In this document: one piece after another, positions 33,029-41,511 of the stretch
How positions within the stretch are numbered: the stretch's first letter is position 1
How the letters are laid out: every line of letters begins with the position of its first letter
NCBI GenBank assembly: GCA_029239575.1
Contig: JARBUP010000001.1
Coordinates: 1 to 49,684, forward strand
Length of the DNA stretch: 49,684 bases
DNA from: Bacillota bacterium
GTDB lineage: Bacteria; Bacillota; Clostridia; Tissierellales; Sedimentibacteraceae
Reading direction: 5' to 3'
Translations under genes and position numbers: made by a program
Notes under the pieces: model-generated
Databases searched by the model: none
What the model saw: the letters and a program-made list of their open reading frames with translations, nothing else
Told to the model about the DNA's origin: nothing

Positions 33029-34129
33029 ATGAAAATAAAAATAAATCAAAATGAATTATACAAATCTATAAATACAGTACAAAAAGCTGTTTCATCAAGA
33101 ACTACACTTCCGATTTTAACAGGTATATTAATAGAAGCTAAAGATAATAAGTTAATACTTACAGCTACTGATTTAGAACTTGGAATAAAAACATATTCTG
33201 AATGTGAAGTAATTGAAGAAGGTTCTATTGTTGTTCATGCAAGATTAATAGGAGATTTTATAAGAAAGCTTCCTTCTAATTCAGCAGTTAATATAGAAAC
33301 TACACAAAATAATAATATAGAAATTAAATGTTTAAATTCAGAAATAAACATACTTGGAAATTCTTCAGCAGAATATCCAGATAGCAATTTTGATAATGAA
33401 GGCATATCATTTAATATACATTCTGATTCTTTAAAAGGTTTAATTAGAAGCACATATTTTGCATCTGCACAAGAAAATATTAAACCAATATTTACAGGAT
33501 GCTTAATTGAAATTAAAAATGGAATTTGTACTTTTGTAGCACTTGATGGTTATAGAATGGCAATAAAAAAGGAACAAATTGATTTTTCTGGAGAAGTTAC
33601 TGCTGTTGTTCCTGCAAAAGCACTATTAGAAATATTAAGGATTATAGAAGAAAATAAGGAAAATACTAAAATAACAATATCAGAAAGTCATGTTTCATTT
33701 AATATAGATCATACAACTGTTATTTCTAATTTACTTGAAGGAAAATTTATAGATTATGAAGGAATATTAAAAGATAATTATGTCTCCGTAGTTAAAGTTG
33801 ATAATTTTAATTTTAGAAACAGTATAGAAAGAGCATCTCTTTTAGCAAAGGATGATAAAAATAATTTAATTATTTTAGATGTTAAAGAAAATAATATTCA
33901 AATTAATTCTGCTTCTGAATATGGAAATGTAGAAGAAAATGTTGATATTGAAAAACAAGGTGAAGATATTAAAATAGGATTTAATTCAAAATATATACTT
34001 GATGTGTTAAAAGTAATAGATAATCAATATATAACTCTAAATTTCATTGGAAAAAATAATCCATGCTTTTTAAAAGAAAATGAAAATGAAAATTATATTT
34101 ATATGATTTTACCTGTTAGAATTAGTTAA
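33029..34129 (+). CDS. dnaN: DNA polymerase III beta subunit (sliding clamp)
   Basis: This 366-residue clamp has the expected three-domain length, with an opening typical of DnaN (MKIKINQNELYKSINTVQKAVSSRTTLPILTGI) and the C-terminal MILPVRIS motif that forms the partner-binding pocket. The start is an ATG after AAAGGAG. It follows the origin's unwinding element and precedes yaaA and recF, the common Gram-positive order. Confidence 0.96.
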   Translation: MKIKINQNELYKSINTVQKAVSSRTTLPILTGILIEAKDNKLILTATDLELGIKTYSECEVIEEGSIVVHARLIGDFIRKLPSNSAVNIETTQNNNIEIKCLNSEINILGNSSAEYPDSNFDNEGISFNIHSDSLKGLIRSTYFASAQENIKPIFTGCLIEIKNGICTFVALDGYRMAIKKEQIDFSGEVTAVVPAKALLEILRIIEENKENTKITISESHVSFNIDHTTVISNLLEGKFIDYEGILKDNYVSVVKVDNFNFRNSIERASLLAKDDKNNLIILDVKENNIQINSASEYGNVEENVDIEKQGEDIKIGFNSKYILDVLKVIDNQYITLNFIGKNNPCFLKENENENYIYMILPVRIS

Positions 34130-34174
34130 TATTATTAAAATTAGAATTAGAATTAATGTAGACAAGGAGCAAAC

Positions 34175-34399
34175 ATGGAAAATGTAAATATTACAACTGA
34201 ATTTATAAAACTTGACCAATTATTAAAATTTGTTTCAGCTGTTGAAGGTGGGGGTATGGCTAAAAATGTCATATTGGATGGCTTAGTAAAAGTAAATGGT
34301 GAAGTTGTTTTACAAAGGGGAAAAAAAATAAGAACCGGAGATATAGTAGAATTTGATGGTTGTAAATATTCAGTAACTGAAAACAAAGAAGAAAAATAA
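34175..34399 (+). CDS. yaaA: S4-domain RNA-binding protein YaaA
   Basis: This 74-residue protein consists of one S4 RNA-binding domain: TEFIKLDQLLKFVSAVEGGGMAKNVI, LVKVNGEVVLQRGKKIRTGDIVEF. Small YaaA-type S4 proteins between dnaN and recF are standard in Firmicutes; the RNA target is not established, though ribosome assembly is suspected. Its stop overlaps the recF ATG by one base (TAATG), so the two are translationally coupled. Confidence 0.92.
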   Translation: MENVNITTEFIKLDQLLKFVSAVEGGGMAKNVILDGLVKVNGEVVLQRGKKIRTGDIVEFDGCKYSVTENKEEK

Positions 34400-35520
34400 T
34401 GATTGTAAAAAGCTTAAAAATAAAAGATTACAGAAATTTCAATGATGTTGATATTGAACTCCATCCTGTTTTAAATATATTTATGGGTAATAATGGACAG
34501 GGCAAAACAAATCTTTTGGAGTCTATTTATTTAAGTTCAATAGGTCGTACATTTAGATTGAATAGTGAAAATGAGTTAATTAAATTCAATGAAAATATAA
34601 GTAAAATAGAAGTTTCTGCAATTAAAAATAACCAAAATATAAAAATTCGATTATTATTAGAAAAAAGTAAAAAAAAGCAAGTTTTAATAAATGGCGTAAA
34701 GTTGGACAAAACCTCTGAAATGATAGGTATATTAAACAATGTAATATTCACTCCTGATGACCTAAAAATAATAAAGGGAAGTCCAATTGAAAGACGTAAA
34801 TTTATTAATATAGATATTTCTCAAGTTAAACCAAAATATAAATATCTTTTGAATAATTATAAAAAAATTACAACAGCAAGAAATAATATTTTAAAAAATT
34901 ACTATACAAATAAGCAAAATAAGGATATTATTAATATTTGGAATGATTATTTAATTAATATTGGAACGGATTTAATCTGGTACAGAAATGAATATATTAA
35001 TAATTTAAAAAAATATGCTGTTGGAATTTATTCTGATTTATCAGGTAATAAAGAAATATTTGATTTAAGTTATAGTTGCAATATAGGAAATATAACGAAT
35101 ATGGATAAAAATGGTATAAAAGAATTATTTAAAGACAAACTAAATACAAATATTGACCATGAAATACAAAAGAAAACAACTTTGTATGGACCTCATAAAG
35201 ATGATATAATAATTAAAATTAATAATAAGGAATGTAAATATTTTGCATCCCAAGGTCAGCAGCGTTCAGCTATTCTTGCTTTAAAATTATCAGAAATAGA
35301 AATTATAAAAGAAGAGATTGGGGAATATCCCATTTTGTTGTTGGATGATGTATTATCTGAACTTGACAATAACAGAAAGGGTTATTTAATAAATTATATT
35401 AAAGGAATTCAGACAGTTATAACAACTACAGATGACAATGACTTAAAAAATTTAACCCAAAATTACGACAAAAAATTGTATTATATTAACGATGGAAAAA
35501 TTGGGAACATTACAAATTAG
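34399..35520 (+). CDS. recF: DNA replication/repair protein RecF
   Basis: This 373-residue SMC-like ATPase loads RecA at gapped DNA with RecO and RecR. It begins with LKIKDYRNF. The Walker A is GNNGQGKT (residues 30-37), the signature motif region is KYFASQGQQRSAILALKLSE and Walker B is YPILLLDDVLSELD. Length is normal. It is coupled to yaaA and followed by gyrB after 15 bases. Confidence 0.95.
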   Translation: MIVKSLKIKDYRNFNDVDIELHPVLNIFMGNNGQGKTNLLESIYLSSIGRTFRLNSENELIKFNENISKIEVSAIKNNQNIKIRLLLEKSKKKQVLINGVKLDKTSEMIGILNNVIFTPDDLKIIKGSPIERRKFINIDISQVKPKYKYLLNNYKKITTARNNILKNYYTNKQNKDIINIWNDYLINIGTDLIWYRNEYINNLKKYAVGIYSDLSGNKEIFDLSYSCNIGNITNMDKNGIKELFKDKLNTNIDHEIQKKTTLYGPHKDDIIIKINNKECKYFASQGQQRSAILALKLSEIEIIKEEIGEYPILLLDDVLSELDNNRKGYLINYIKGIQTVITTTDDNDLKNLTQNYDKKLYYINDGKIGNITN

Positions 35521-35535
35521 AGGAGTAACAAATAG

Positions 35536-37443
35536 ATGTTGAAGAAAAATAATCATTACGGCGCAGAACAAATACAAGTTTTAGAAGGTTTGGAACCTGT
35601 TAGAAAAAGACCTGGTATGTATATTGGATCAACAGGAGAAAGAGGACTTCATCAATTAGTTTATGAAGTAGTTGATAACAGTATAGATGAAGCTTTAGCT
35701 GGTTTTTGCGATCATATTGAAGTAACTATAAATGAAGATAATTCAATTGTTGTTGTAGACAACGGTCGTGGTATTCCAATAGAAAGAAATGAAAAAACAG
35801 GAAAGTCAACATTAGAAACAGTTTTAACAGTACTTCATGCAGGCGGTAAATTTAATAATGATGCATATAAAGTATCAGGTGGACTTCACGGTGTAGGGGT
35901 TTCATGTGTTAATGCTTTATCTGATTATTTAATAGCAGAAGTTAATTGGAATGGAAAATTATATAGACAAAGATTTGAAAGAGGAATTACAAAATCTGAA
36001 GTTGAATATATAGAAGATACTGAAAAGTCAGGAACTACAATTAAATTTTTACCAGATTCAACTATTTTTGAGTCTGTAGTATTTGATTATACAACTTTAA
36101 GACATAGGATGAGAGAACTTGCATTTTTAAATAAGGGAATTAGAATTACTCTTGAAGATAAAAGATCAGGAGCAATAGATAAATTTCATTATGAAGGTGG
36201 AATTAAGCAATTCGTTTCTTTCTTAAACAATAAAAAAGAAATTTTACATGAAGATATTATATATGCAGAAGGTGAAAAAGACAGAGTTATTGTTGAAATA
36301 GCTTTGCAATACACTGAGCAATATACTGAAAATATATATTCATTTGTAAACAATATTAATACAATTGAAGGTGGAACACATTTAGTTGGATTTAAAACTG
36401 CTCTTACAAGAGTTATTAATGATTATGCAAAAAAGAATAATTTAGTAAAAGAAAATGATATTGCAATTACTGGTGAAGATATAAGAGAAGGCATTACTGC
36501 TATTCTTTCTATTAAAATACCTGAACCACAATTCGAAGGACAAACAAAAACAAAATTAGGTAACTCAGAAGTAAGGGGTATTGTAGATAATGTTACAGGA
36601 GAAGCCTTAAGTAATTTCTGTGAAGAAAATCCTAAAACTGTAAAACAAATAATAGAAAAAACTTTAAGATCTGCAAGAGCAAGGGATGCTGCAAGAAAAG
36701 CAAGAGATTTAGCAAGACGTAAAAATGTACTTGAAAGTATGGCATTGCCTGGTAAATTAGCAGATTGTTCTGAAAGAGATCCTAAATTATGTGAAATTTG
36801 CATAGTTGAGGGTAATTCTGCGGGTGGTTCTGCTAAAGAAGGAAGGGACAGAAAGTTCCAAGCTATTCTACCTCTTAGAGGTAAAATATTAAATGTTGAA
36901 AAATCTAGATTGGATAAAATATTAAATTCAGATGAAATTAAAAACATGATTACTGCATTTGGAACAGGTATAGGAACTGACTTTAACATTGATAAATTAA
37001 GATATGATAAAATTATTATAATGACTGATGCCGATGTTGATGGTGCTCATATAAGAACATTGCTTTTAACATTCTTCTATAGATATATGAAAGAACTTAT
37101 TTTAGGCGGACATGTTTATGCAGCTCAACCACCTTTATATAGAGTTAAAAAAGGAAAATTCGAGCAATATGTATATAGCGATTCAGAATTAAATAAAGTA
37201 TTAGAAGAAATAGGTAGGGATAATAAATACGAAATTCAAAGATATAAAGGTCTTGGAGAAATGGATCCGGAACAATTATGGGATACAACTATGAATCCTG
37301 AAGGCAGAATACTTCTAAGAATAGAAGAAAAAGATGCAATTGATGCAGATGAAATATTTACCATACTTATGGGAGATAAAGTTGCACCAAGAAGAGAATT
37401 CATAGAACAAAATGCAAGATACGTAAAGAATTTAGATATATAG
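35536..37443 (+). CDS. gyrB: DNA gyrase subunit B
   Basis: This 635-residue subunit has the GHKL ATPase motifs EVVDNSIDEALAG, DNGRGIPIE and GGLHGVGVSCVNAL, then a transducer domain. The TOPRIM domain follows, with EGNSAGGSAKEGRDRKFQAI and DADVDGAHI (acidic Mg2+ ligands), and a C-terminal GyrA-binding tail ending FIEQNARYVKNLDI. This length is typical of Gram-positive GyrB without the proteobacterial insert. The start is an ATG after AGAGGAG. It acts with GyrA to introduce negative supercoils. Confidence 0.97.
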   Translation: MLKKNNHYGAEQIQVLEGLEPVRKRPGMYIGSTGERGLHQLVYEVVDNSIDEALAGFCDHIEVTINEDNSIVVVDNGRGIPIERNEKTGKSTLETVLTVLHAGGKFNNDAYKVSGGLHGVGVSCVNALSDYLIAEVNWNGKLYRQRFERGITKSEVEYIEDTEKSGTTIKFLPDSTIFESVVFDYTTLRHRMRELAFLNKGIRITLEDKRSGAIDKFHYEGGIKQFVSFLNNKKEILHEDIIYAEGEKDRVIVEIALQYTEQYTENIYSFVNNINTIEGGTHLVGFKTALTRVINDYAKKNNLVKENDIAITGEDIREGITAILSIKIPEPQFEGQTKTKLGNSEVRGIVDNVTGEALSNFCEENPKTVKQIIEKTLRSARARDAARKARDLARRKNVLESMALPGKLADCSERDPKLCEICIVEGNSAGGSAKEGRDRKFQAILPLRGKILNVEKSRLDKILNSDEIKNMITAFGTGIGTDFNIDKLRYDKIIIMTDADVDGAHIRTLLLTFFYRYMKELILGGHVYAAQPPLYRVKKGKFEQYVYSDSELNKVLEEIGRDNKYEIQRYKGLGEMDPEQLWDTTMNPEGRILLRIEEKDAIDADEIFTILMGDKVAPRREFIEQNARYVKNLDI

Positions 37444-37467
37444 TTACAGGATCTATGGAGGTAATAA

Positions 37468-39960
37468 ATGAGTGATTTAGAAAATAATGTGGGTAATGGT
37501 AGGATTATAAGTACAAATATTACAGATGAAATGAAAAAATCCTATCTTGACTATGCAATGACAGTTATTGTTTCAAGAGCATTGCCAGATGTAAGAGATG
37601 GTTTAAAGCCAGTTCATAGAAGAATATTATATTCAGCTAATGATTTAGGTCTTTCACCAGATAAACCACATAAAAAAAGTGCCCGTATTGTCGGAGATGT
37701 TCTTGGTAAGTACCATCCTCATGGTGATACTGCTGTTTATGATGCAATGGTAAGATTAGCACAAAGTTTTTCTATGAGATATCAATTAATAGATGGACAT
37801 GGTAACTTTGGTTCAGTAGATGGTGACCAGGCAGCCGCTATGCGTTATACGGAAGCACGTATGTCAAACATGGCAATGGAGCTTTTGAGAGATTTCCATA
37901 AAGATACTGTTGATTTCAGACCAAACTTTGATGAAACTTTAAAAGAACCAGTTGTTTTGCCAAGCCGTTTTCCAAATTTATTAGTAAATGGTTCTTCTGG
38001 TATTGCAGTTGGTATGGCAAGTTCCATTCCACCTCAAAATTTAGGAGAAGTTATTAATGGTACAATAGCATATATAGATGATCCAGACATAGATGTACCT
38101 GGATTAATGAAATATATTAAAGGGCCAGATTTCCCAACTGGAGCCATAATTGTAGGTAAAGATAATATTAAAAATGCTTATATGACTGGTAGAGGCTTTG
38201 TAAAAGTTAAATCAAAAGTTTCAATTGAACAAATGAAAAACAATAAAAGTCGTATATTAGTTTCAGAGATACCTTATGTAGTTAATAAGGCAAGATTGAT
38301 AGAAAAAATTGCTGAATTAGTAAAAGATAAAAGAATTGAAGGTATTTCTGATTTAAGAGATGAATCAGATAGAACAGGAATGCGTATTGTAATCGAAATT
38401 AAAAAAGATTATAATCCTAATATTGTTTTAAATAATTTGTACAAACATACACAGCTTCAAGATAATTTCAGTATAATAATGATTGCTCTTGTTAATAATG
38501 AACCAAAAGTATTAAACTTAAAAGAAATGATTCATTATTATGTGCTACATCAAAGAGAAATTATAGTAAGAAGAACTCAATATGATTTAAATAAAGCAGA
38601 AGCAAGATGCCATATAGTTGAAGGTTTAAGAATAGCTATTGACAATATTGATGAAGTTATTAGAATAATTAGAGCATCATATAATGATGCTGAAGCTAAG
38701 TTAATGGAAGCATTTGGACTTTCAGAAGTTCAAGCAAGAGCTATTGTAGACATGAGATTAAGACGTTTACAAGGTTTAGAAAGAGAAAAGCTTGATGAAG
38801 AATATGCAGAATTAATGGCAATGATTACTAAATTTAAAGAAATTCTTGCAAATCAACATTTAATTGATCAAATAATTAAAGATGAATTAAAAGAAATAAA
38901 AAATAAATATTATGATGAAAGAAGAACTGAAATAATAGCTGATGAAGGCGATATAAATGTTGAAGATTTAATTGAAGAAGAAAATGTTGCAATTACTTTA
39001 ACTAATTTTGGATATATAAAAAGATTGCCTGAAGACACTTACAGAGCTCAAAACAGAGGTGGTAAAGGAATAACAGCTTTAACTACAAGGGATGAAGATT
39101 TTGTAAAAGATTTATTTATTACTTCTACTCATGATTATTTGTTATTCTTAACTACAAAAGGTAAAATGTATAGGATAAAAGCATATGAAGTTCCAGAAGC
39201 AAGGCGTCAAGCAAAAGGAACTGCAGCAATTAATCTTATAAATATAGATTCAGATGAGCAAATTAGATCAATTATTCCTATAAGAGATTTTAATAATGAC
39301 AATGAATATTTAATACTTGCTACTAAAAAAGGAATTATTAAAAAGACTAAACTATCAGAATTTGATACTTCAAGAAAATCAGGACTTGTTGCAATTAAAA
39401 TTGCAGAAGATGATGAACTTATAAGTGTTGATAAAACTGATGGAACTAAAGATATATTCATAGTAACTAAATACGGAAAAGGTATAAGATTTGATGAATC
39501 CGATGTAAGAGAAACAGGAAGAAACACAATGGGAGTTAAAGCTATAACAACTTCTGAAGATGATGAACTTGTTTCAATGAGTATACTTGCAAAAGATGAA
39601 GAAGATAAACTTATAATGACTTTGACTGAAAATGGCTATGCTAAAATGACTCTTTCAAGTGAATATAGATGTCAAAATCGTGGCGGCAAAGGAATGAAAG
39701 CACACAATATTAATGAAAAAACAGGTAATATTGCTGGTTCTTTAATAATTGAAAAAGATGATGATTTAATGATATTAAGCTCAGGCGGTACAATCATAAG
39801 AATGCATACAGCAGGAATATCAATAATGGGTAGGGATACTCAGGGTGTTATAGCTATGAGATTAAATGATGGGGATAAAGTTGCTTCTATTGCAAAAATA
39901 TTATCCGATGACGAAATTCTTGATGATAACGATCAAGCAATGATAGAATTTGAAGATTAA
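37468..39960 (+). CDS. gyrA: DNA gyrase subunit A
   Basis: This 830-residue breakage-reunion subunit has its catalytic tyrosine at Y127 (AAAMRYTEAR). The quinolone-determining region is GKYHPHGDTAVYDAMV, with Thr88 where E. coli has Ser83 and an unchanged Asp at the E. coli 87 position. Thr here is common in Gram-positive bacteria and is not by itself a resistance mutation. The C-terminal beta-pinwheel begins with the GyrA-box QNRGGKGI (about residue 528), which separates gyrase from topoisomerase IV. GGAGG precedes the ATG. Confidence 0.97.
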   Translation: MSDLENNVGNGRIISTNITDEMKKSYLDYAMTVIVSRALPDVRDGLKPVHRRILYSANDLGLSPDKPHKKSARIVGDVLGKYHPHGDTAVYDAMVRLAQSFSMRYQLIDGHGNFGSVDGDQAAAMRYTEARMSNMAMELLRDFHKDTVDFRPNFDETLKEPVVLPSRFPNLLVNGSSGIAVGMASSIPPQNLGEVINGTIAYIDDPDIDVPGLMKYIKGPDFPTGAIIVGKDNIKNAYMTGRGFVKVKSKVSIEQMKNNKSRILVSEIPYVVNKARLIEKIAELVKDKRIEGISDLRDESDRTGMRIVIEIKKDYNPNIVLNNLYKHTQLQDNFSIIMIALVNNEPKVLNLKEMIHYYVLHQREIIVRRTQYDLNKAEARCHIVEGLRIAIDNIDEVIRIIRASYNDAEAKLMEAFGLSEVQARAIVDMRLRRLQGLEREKLDEEYAELMAMITKFKEILANQHLIDQIIKDELKEIKNKYYDERRTEIIADEGDINVEDLIEEENVAITLTNFGYIKRLPEDTYRAQNRGGKGITALTTRDEDFVKDLFITSTHDYLLFLTTKGKMYRIKAYEVPEARRQAKGTAAINLINIDSDEQIRSIIPIRDFNNDNEYLILATKKGIIKKTKLSEFDTSRKSGLVAIKIAEDDELISVDKTDGTKDIFIVTKYGKGIRFDESDVRETGRNTMGVKAITTSEDDELVSMSILAKDEEDKLIMTLTENGYAKMTLSSEYRCQNRGGKGMKAHNINEKTGNIAGSLIIEKDDDLMILSSGGTIIRMHTAGISIMGRDTQGVIAMRLNDGDKVASIAKILSDDEILDDNDQAMIEFED

Positions 39961-39970
39961 TAAAAAAATT

Positions 39971-39996
39971 AAATAAAATAATCAAATAAAATAATC
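39971..39996. repeat. Two perfect 13-bp tandem repeats after gyrA
   Basis: AAATAAAATAATC occurs twice in direct succession (39971-39983, 39984-39996), between gyrA and rsbV. No terminator is visible, so rsbV may be co-transcribed with gyrA. Confidence 0.7.
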
Positions 39997-40017
39997 AAAT
40001 GATGATGGAGGTTTAAA

Positions 40018-40332
40018 ATGTCTTTAAATATTGAAATTATTAAAACTCCTGATAATGATTATATTGAGATTAAGCCAATGGGAGAAGTAGATATATTTAC
40101 TTCTCCTGAATTTAAAAATAAATTAATTGACTTAATTGATAATAATAATGTAAACATTATCATAGATGGAGAAGGACTTGAATATATTGACAGCACTGGA
40201 CTTGGAGTATTAATGGGTATTTATAAAAAAATGCAGGAAAATAAATTGAAAATTAAAATAAAAAATCTTAAACCTAATATATACAAATTGTTTGATATAA
40301 CAGGTTTAAATAAGATTTTTGATATTCAATAA
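40018..40332 (+). CDS. rsbV: Anti-sigma factor antagonist (STAS domain), RsbV-type
   Basis: This 104-residue STAS-domain protein carries IDSTGLGVLMGIYKKM with the phosphorylatable serine at position 59. In its unphosphorylated form this family binds the anti-sigma factor and frees the sigma factor. The start is an ATG after GGAGG. It heads the module rsbV-rsbW-sigB, which follows gyrA without a clear terminator. The name is by module; it could equally be a SpoIIAA-like antagonist. Confidence 0.88.
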   Translation: MSLNIEIIKTPDNDYIEIKPMGEVDIFTSPEFKNKLIDLIDNNNVNIIIDGEGLEYIDSTGLGVLMGIYKKMQENKLKIKIKNLKPNIYKLFDITGLNKIFDIQ

Positions 40333-40340
40333 GGTGAATT

Positions 40341-40709
40341 ATGGAAATAGTAAAATTAGAAATACCAAAAAAATCTGAGTATATAAGCACTATAAGACTT
40401 ACAACTTCTGCTTTATCAAATATAATAGGATTTAATATAGATGATATAGAAGATATTAAAGTTATAATTTCTGAAATATGTACTTTTTTTATAAGTAATA
40501 TTAAATTAAATGAAAAACCTCTTTTATTTGAATTTATTTCAGAAGTAAATTCATTAAATGTTACAGTAACTGATTTAAATGATGGTGAAATTACTGAAGA
40601 AAATAAAAAGAACAGTGAAATGTGTATATTAATAATAGAAAGTTTAGCAGATGATTATAATATTAATTTAGTAGAAAATAAATTGAACTTTAAAAAGTTT
40701 TTAAAATAA
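40341..40709 (+). CDS. rsbW: RsbW-like anti-sigma factor with a degenerate GHKL kinase domain
   Basis: This 122-residue protein aligns with RsbW over its length (EYISTIRLTTSALSNIIGF...DDIEDIKVIISEICTFFI), and its position between antagonist and sigma genes fits. The ATP site looks broken. The N-box asparagine of SEACTNAV is Phe48 in SEICTFFI. The DxGxG region reads DLNDGE, and the glycine-rich GGLGL before the last helix reads SEMCI. It is also shorter than the roughly 140-160 residues of kinases such as RsbW or SpoIIAB, with a shortened ATP lid. It may hold sigma without phosphorylating RsbV. The start is an ATG eight bases after rsbV. Confidence 0.75.
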   Translation: MEIVKLEIPKKSEYISTIRLTTSALSNIIGFNIDDIEDIKVIISEICTFFISNIKLNEKPLLFEFISEVNSLNVTVTDLNDGEITEENKKNSEMCILIIESLADDYNINLVENKLNFKKFLK

Positions 40710-40732
40710 TATCTTGAATAGGCGTTGATAAT

Positions 40733-41494
40733 ATGAATGAAGTAATACAAAACTTAAAAACAATTAAAAATCAAGATTTATTTATTCAATATAATAAACA
40801 TAGGGATATTGAGATTAGAAATAAAATATTCGAAAAGTATAGATATATGCCCGAAATTATTTCTAAAAAGTATAACAATAAAGGTATTGAATATGATGAT
40901 ATTTATCAAATAGCTTGTGTTGGATTAATTTATGCCATAGAGAGATTTGATATTAATAGGGGCTTTGAGTTTACAAGCTTTGCAACACCAACTATATTAG
41001 GGGAAGTAAAAAAATACTTTCGCGATAAAGGTTGGGCTATTAAAATACCACGTAAAATCCAAGAGGTTTCTAAAAAAGTAAATGAGTACAGTATAACTTT
41101 AAGTAATGAACTTCACCGTACCCCTTCAATTAAAGAGTTAGCGGAATATATAAGTTGTACAGAAGAAGAAGTTTTAGAAGCATTTGAGGCAGGAAAAATG
41201 TTTACATCACAATCATTGGATTTAAAATTTGAATCTAATAGTGATGATAGTGAAACAACTTTAATGGATTTAGTGGGTTATGATGATAAACATTTTATGA
41301 AAATAGAAGATAATGATTTTATAAATAAATCACTTGATAAATTAAATGATTTAGAAAAACAAATTATAATAAGTAGATATTTTGAAAATAAAACTCAAAG
41401 TGAGATAGCTAAAGAATTAAATATATCACAAATGACAGTTTCAAGAATAGAAAAGAAAATTTTGGAAAAATTAAGAATTGAATATGAAAAATAA
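40733..41494 (+). CDS. sigB: RNA polymerase sigma factor, SigB/SigF/SigG family
   Basis: This 253-residue sigma-70 family protein has region 2 (DIYQIACVGLIYAIERFDINRGFEFTSFATPTILGEVKKYFRD, shown in outline), region 3 (RTPSIKELAEYISCTEEEVLEAF) and region 4 (LEKQIIISRYFENKTQSEIAKELNISQMTVSRIEKKI). There is no sigma-A region 1.1 or large linker. With rsbV and rsbW upstream it is probably a stress-type SigB; SigF is the alternative, as the sporulation module has the same gene order. Nearby genes do not decide between them. Confidence 0.85.
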   Translation: MNEVIQNLKTIKNQDLFIQYNKHRDIEIRNKIFEKYRYMPEIISKKYNNKGIEYDDIYQIACVGLIYAIERFDINRGFEFTSFATPTILGEVKKYFRDKGWAIKIPRKIQEVSKKVNEYSITLSNELHRTPSIKELAEYISCTEEEVLEAFEAGKMFTSQSLDLKFESNSDDSETTLMDLVGYDDKHFMKIEDNDFINKSLDKLNDLEKQIIISRYFENKTQSEIAKELNISQMTVSRIEKKILEKLRIEYEK

Positions 41495-41511
41495 ATTCAA
41501 TCGGAGGTTAT

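Noticed and set aside
36423..36989. 188-codon frame antisense to gyrB
   Set aside because: Shadow of a conserved gene; composition reflects the opposite strand.
37729..37800. GyrA Thr at the E. coli Ser83 position as a quinolone-resistance mutation
   Set aside because: Thr is common at this position in wild-type Gram-positive GyrA, so it is not evidence of resistance.
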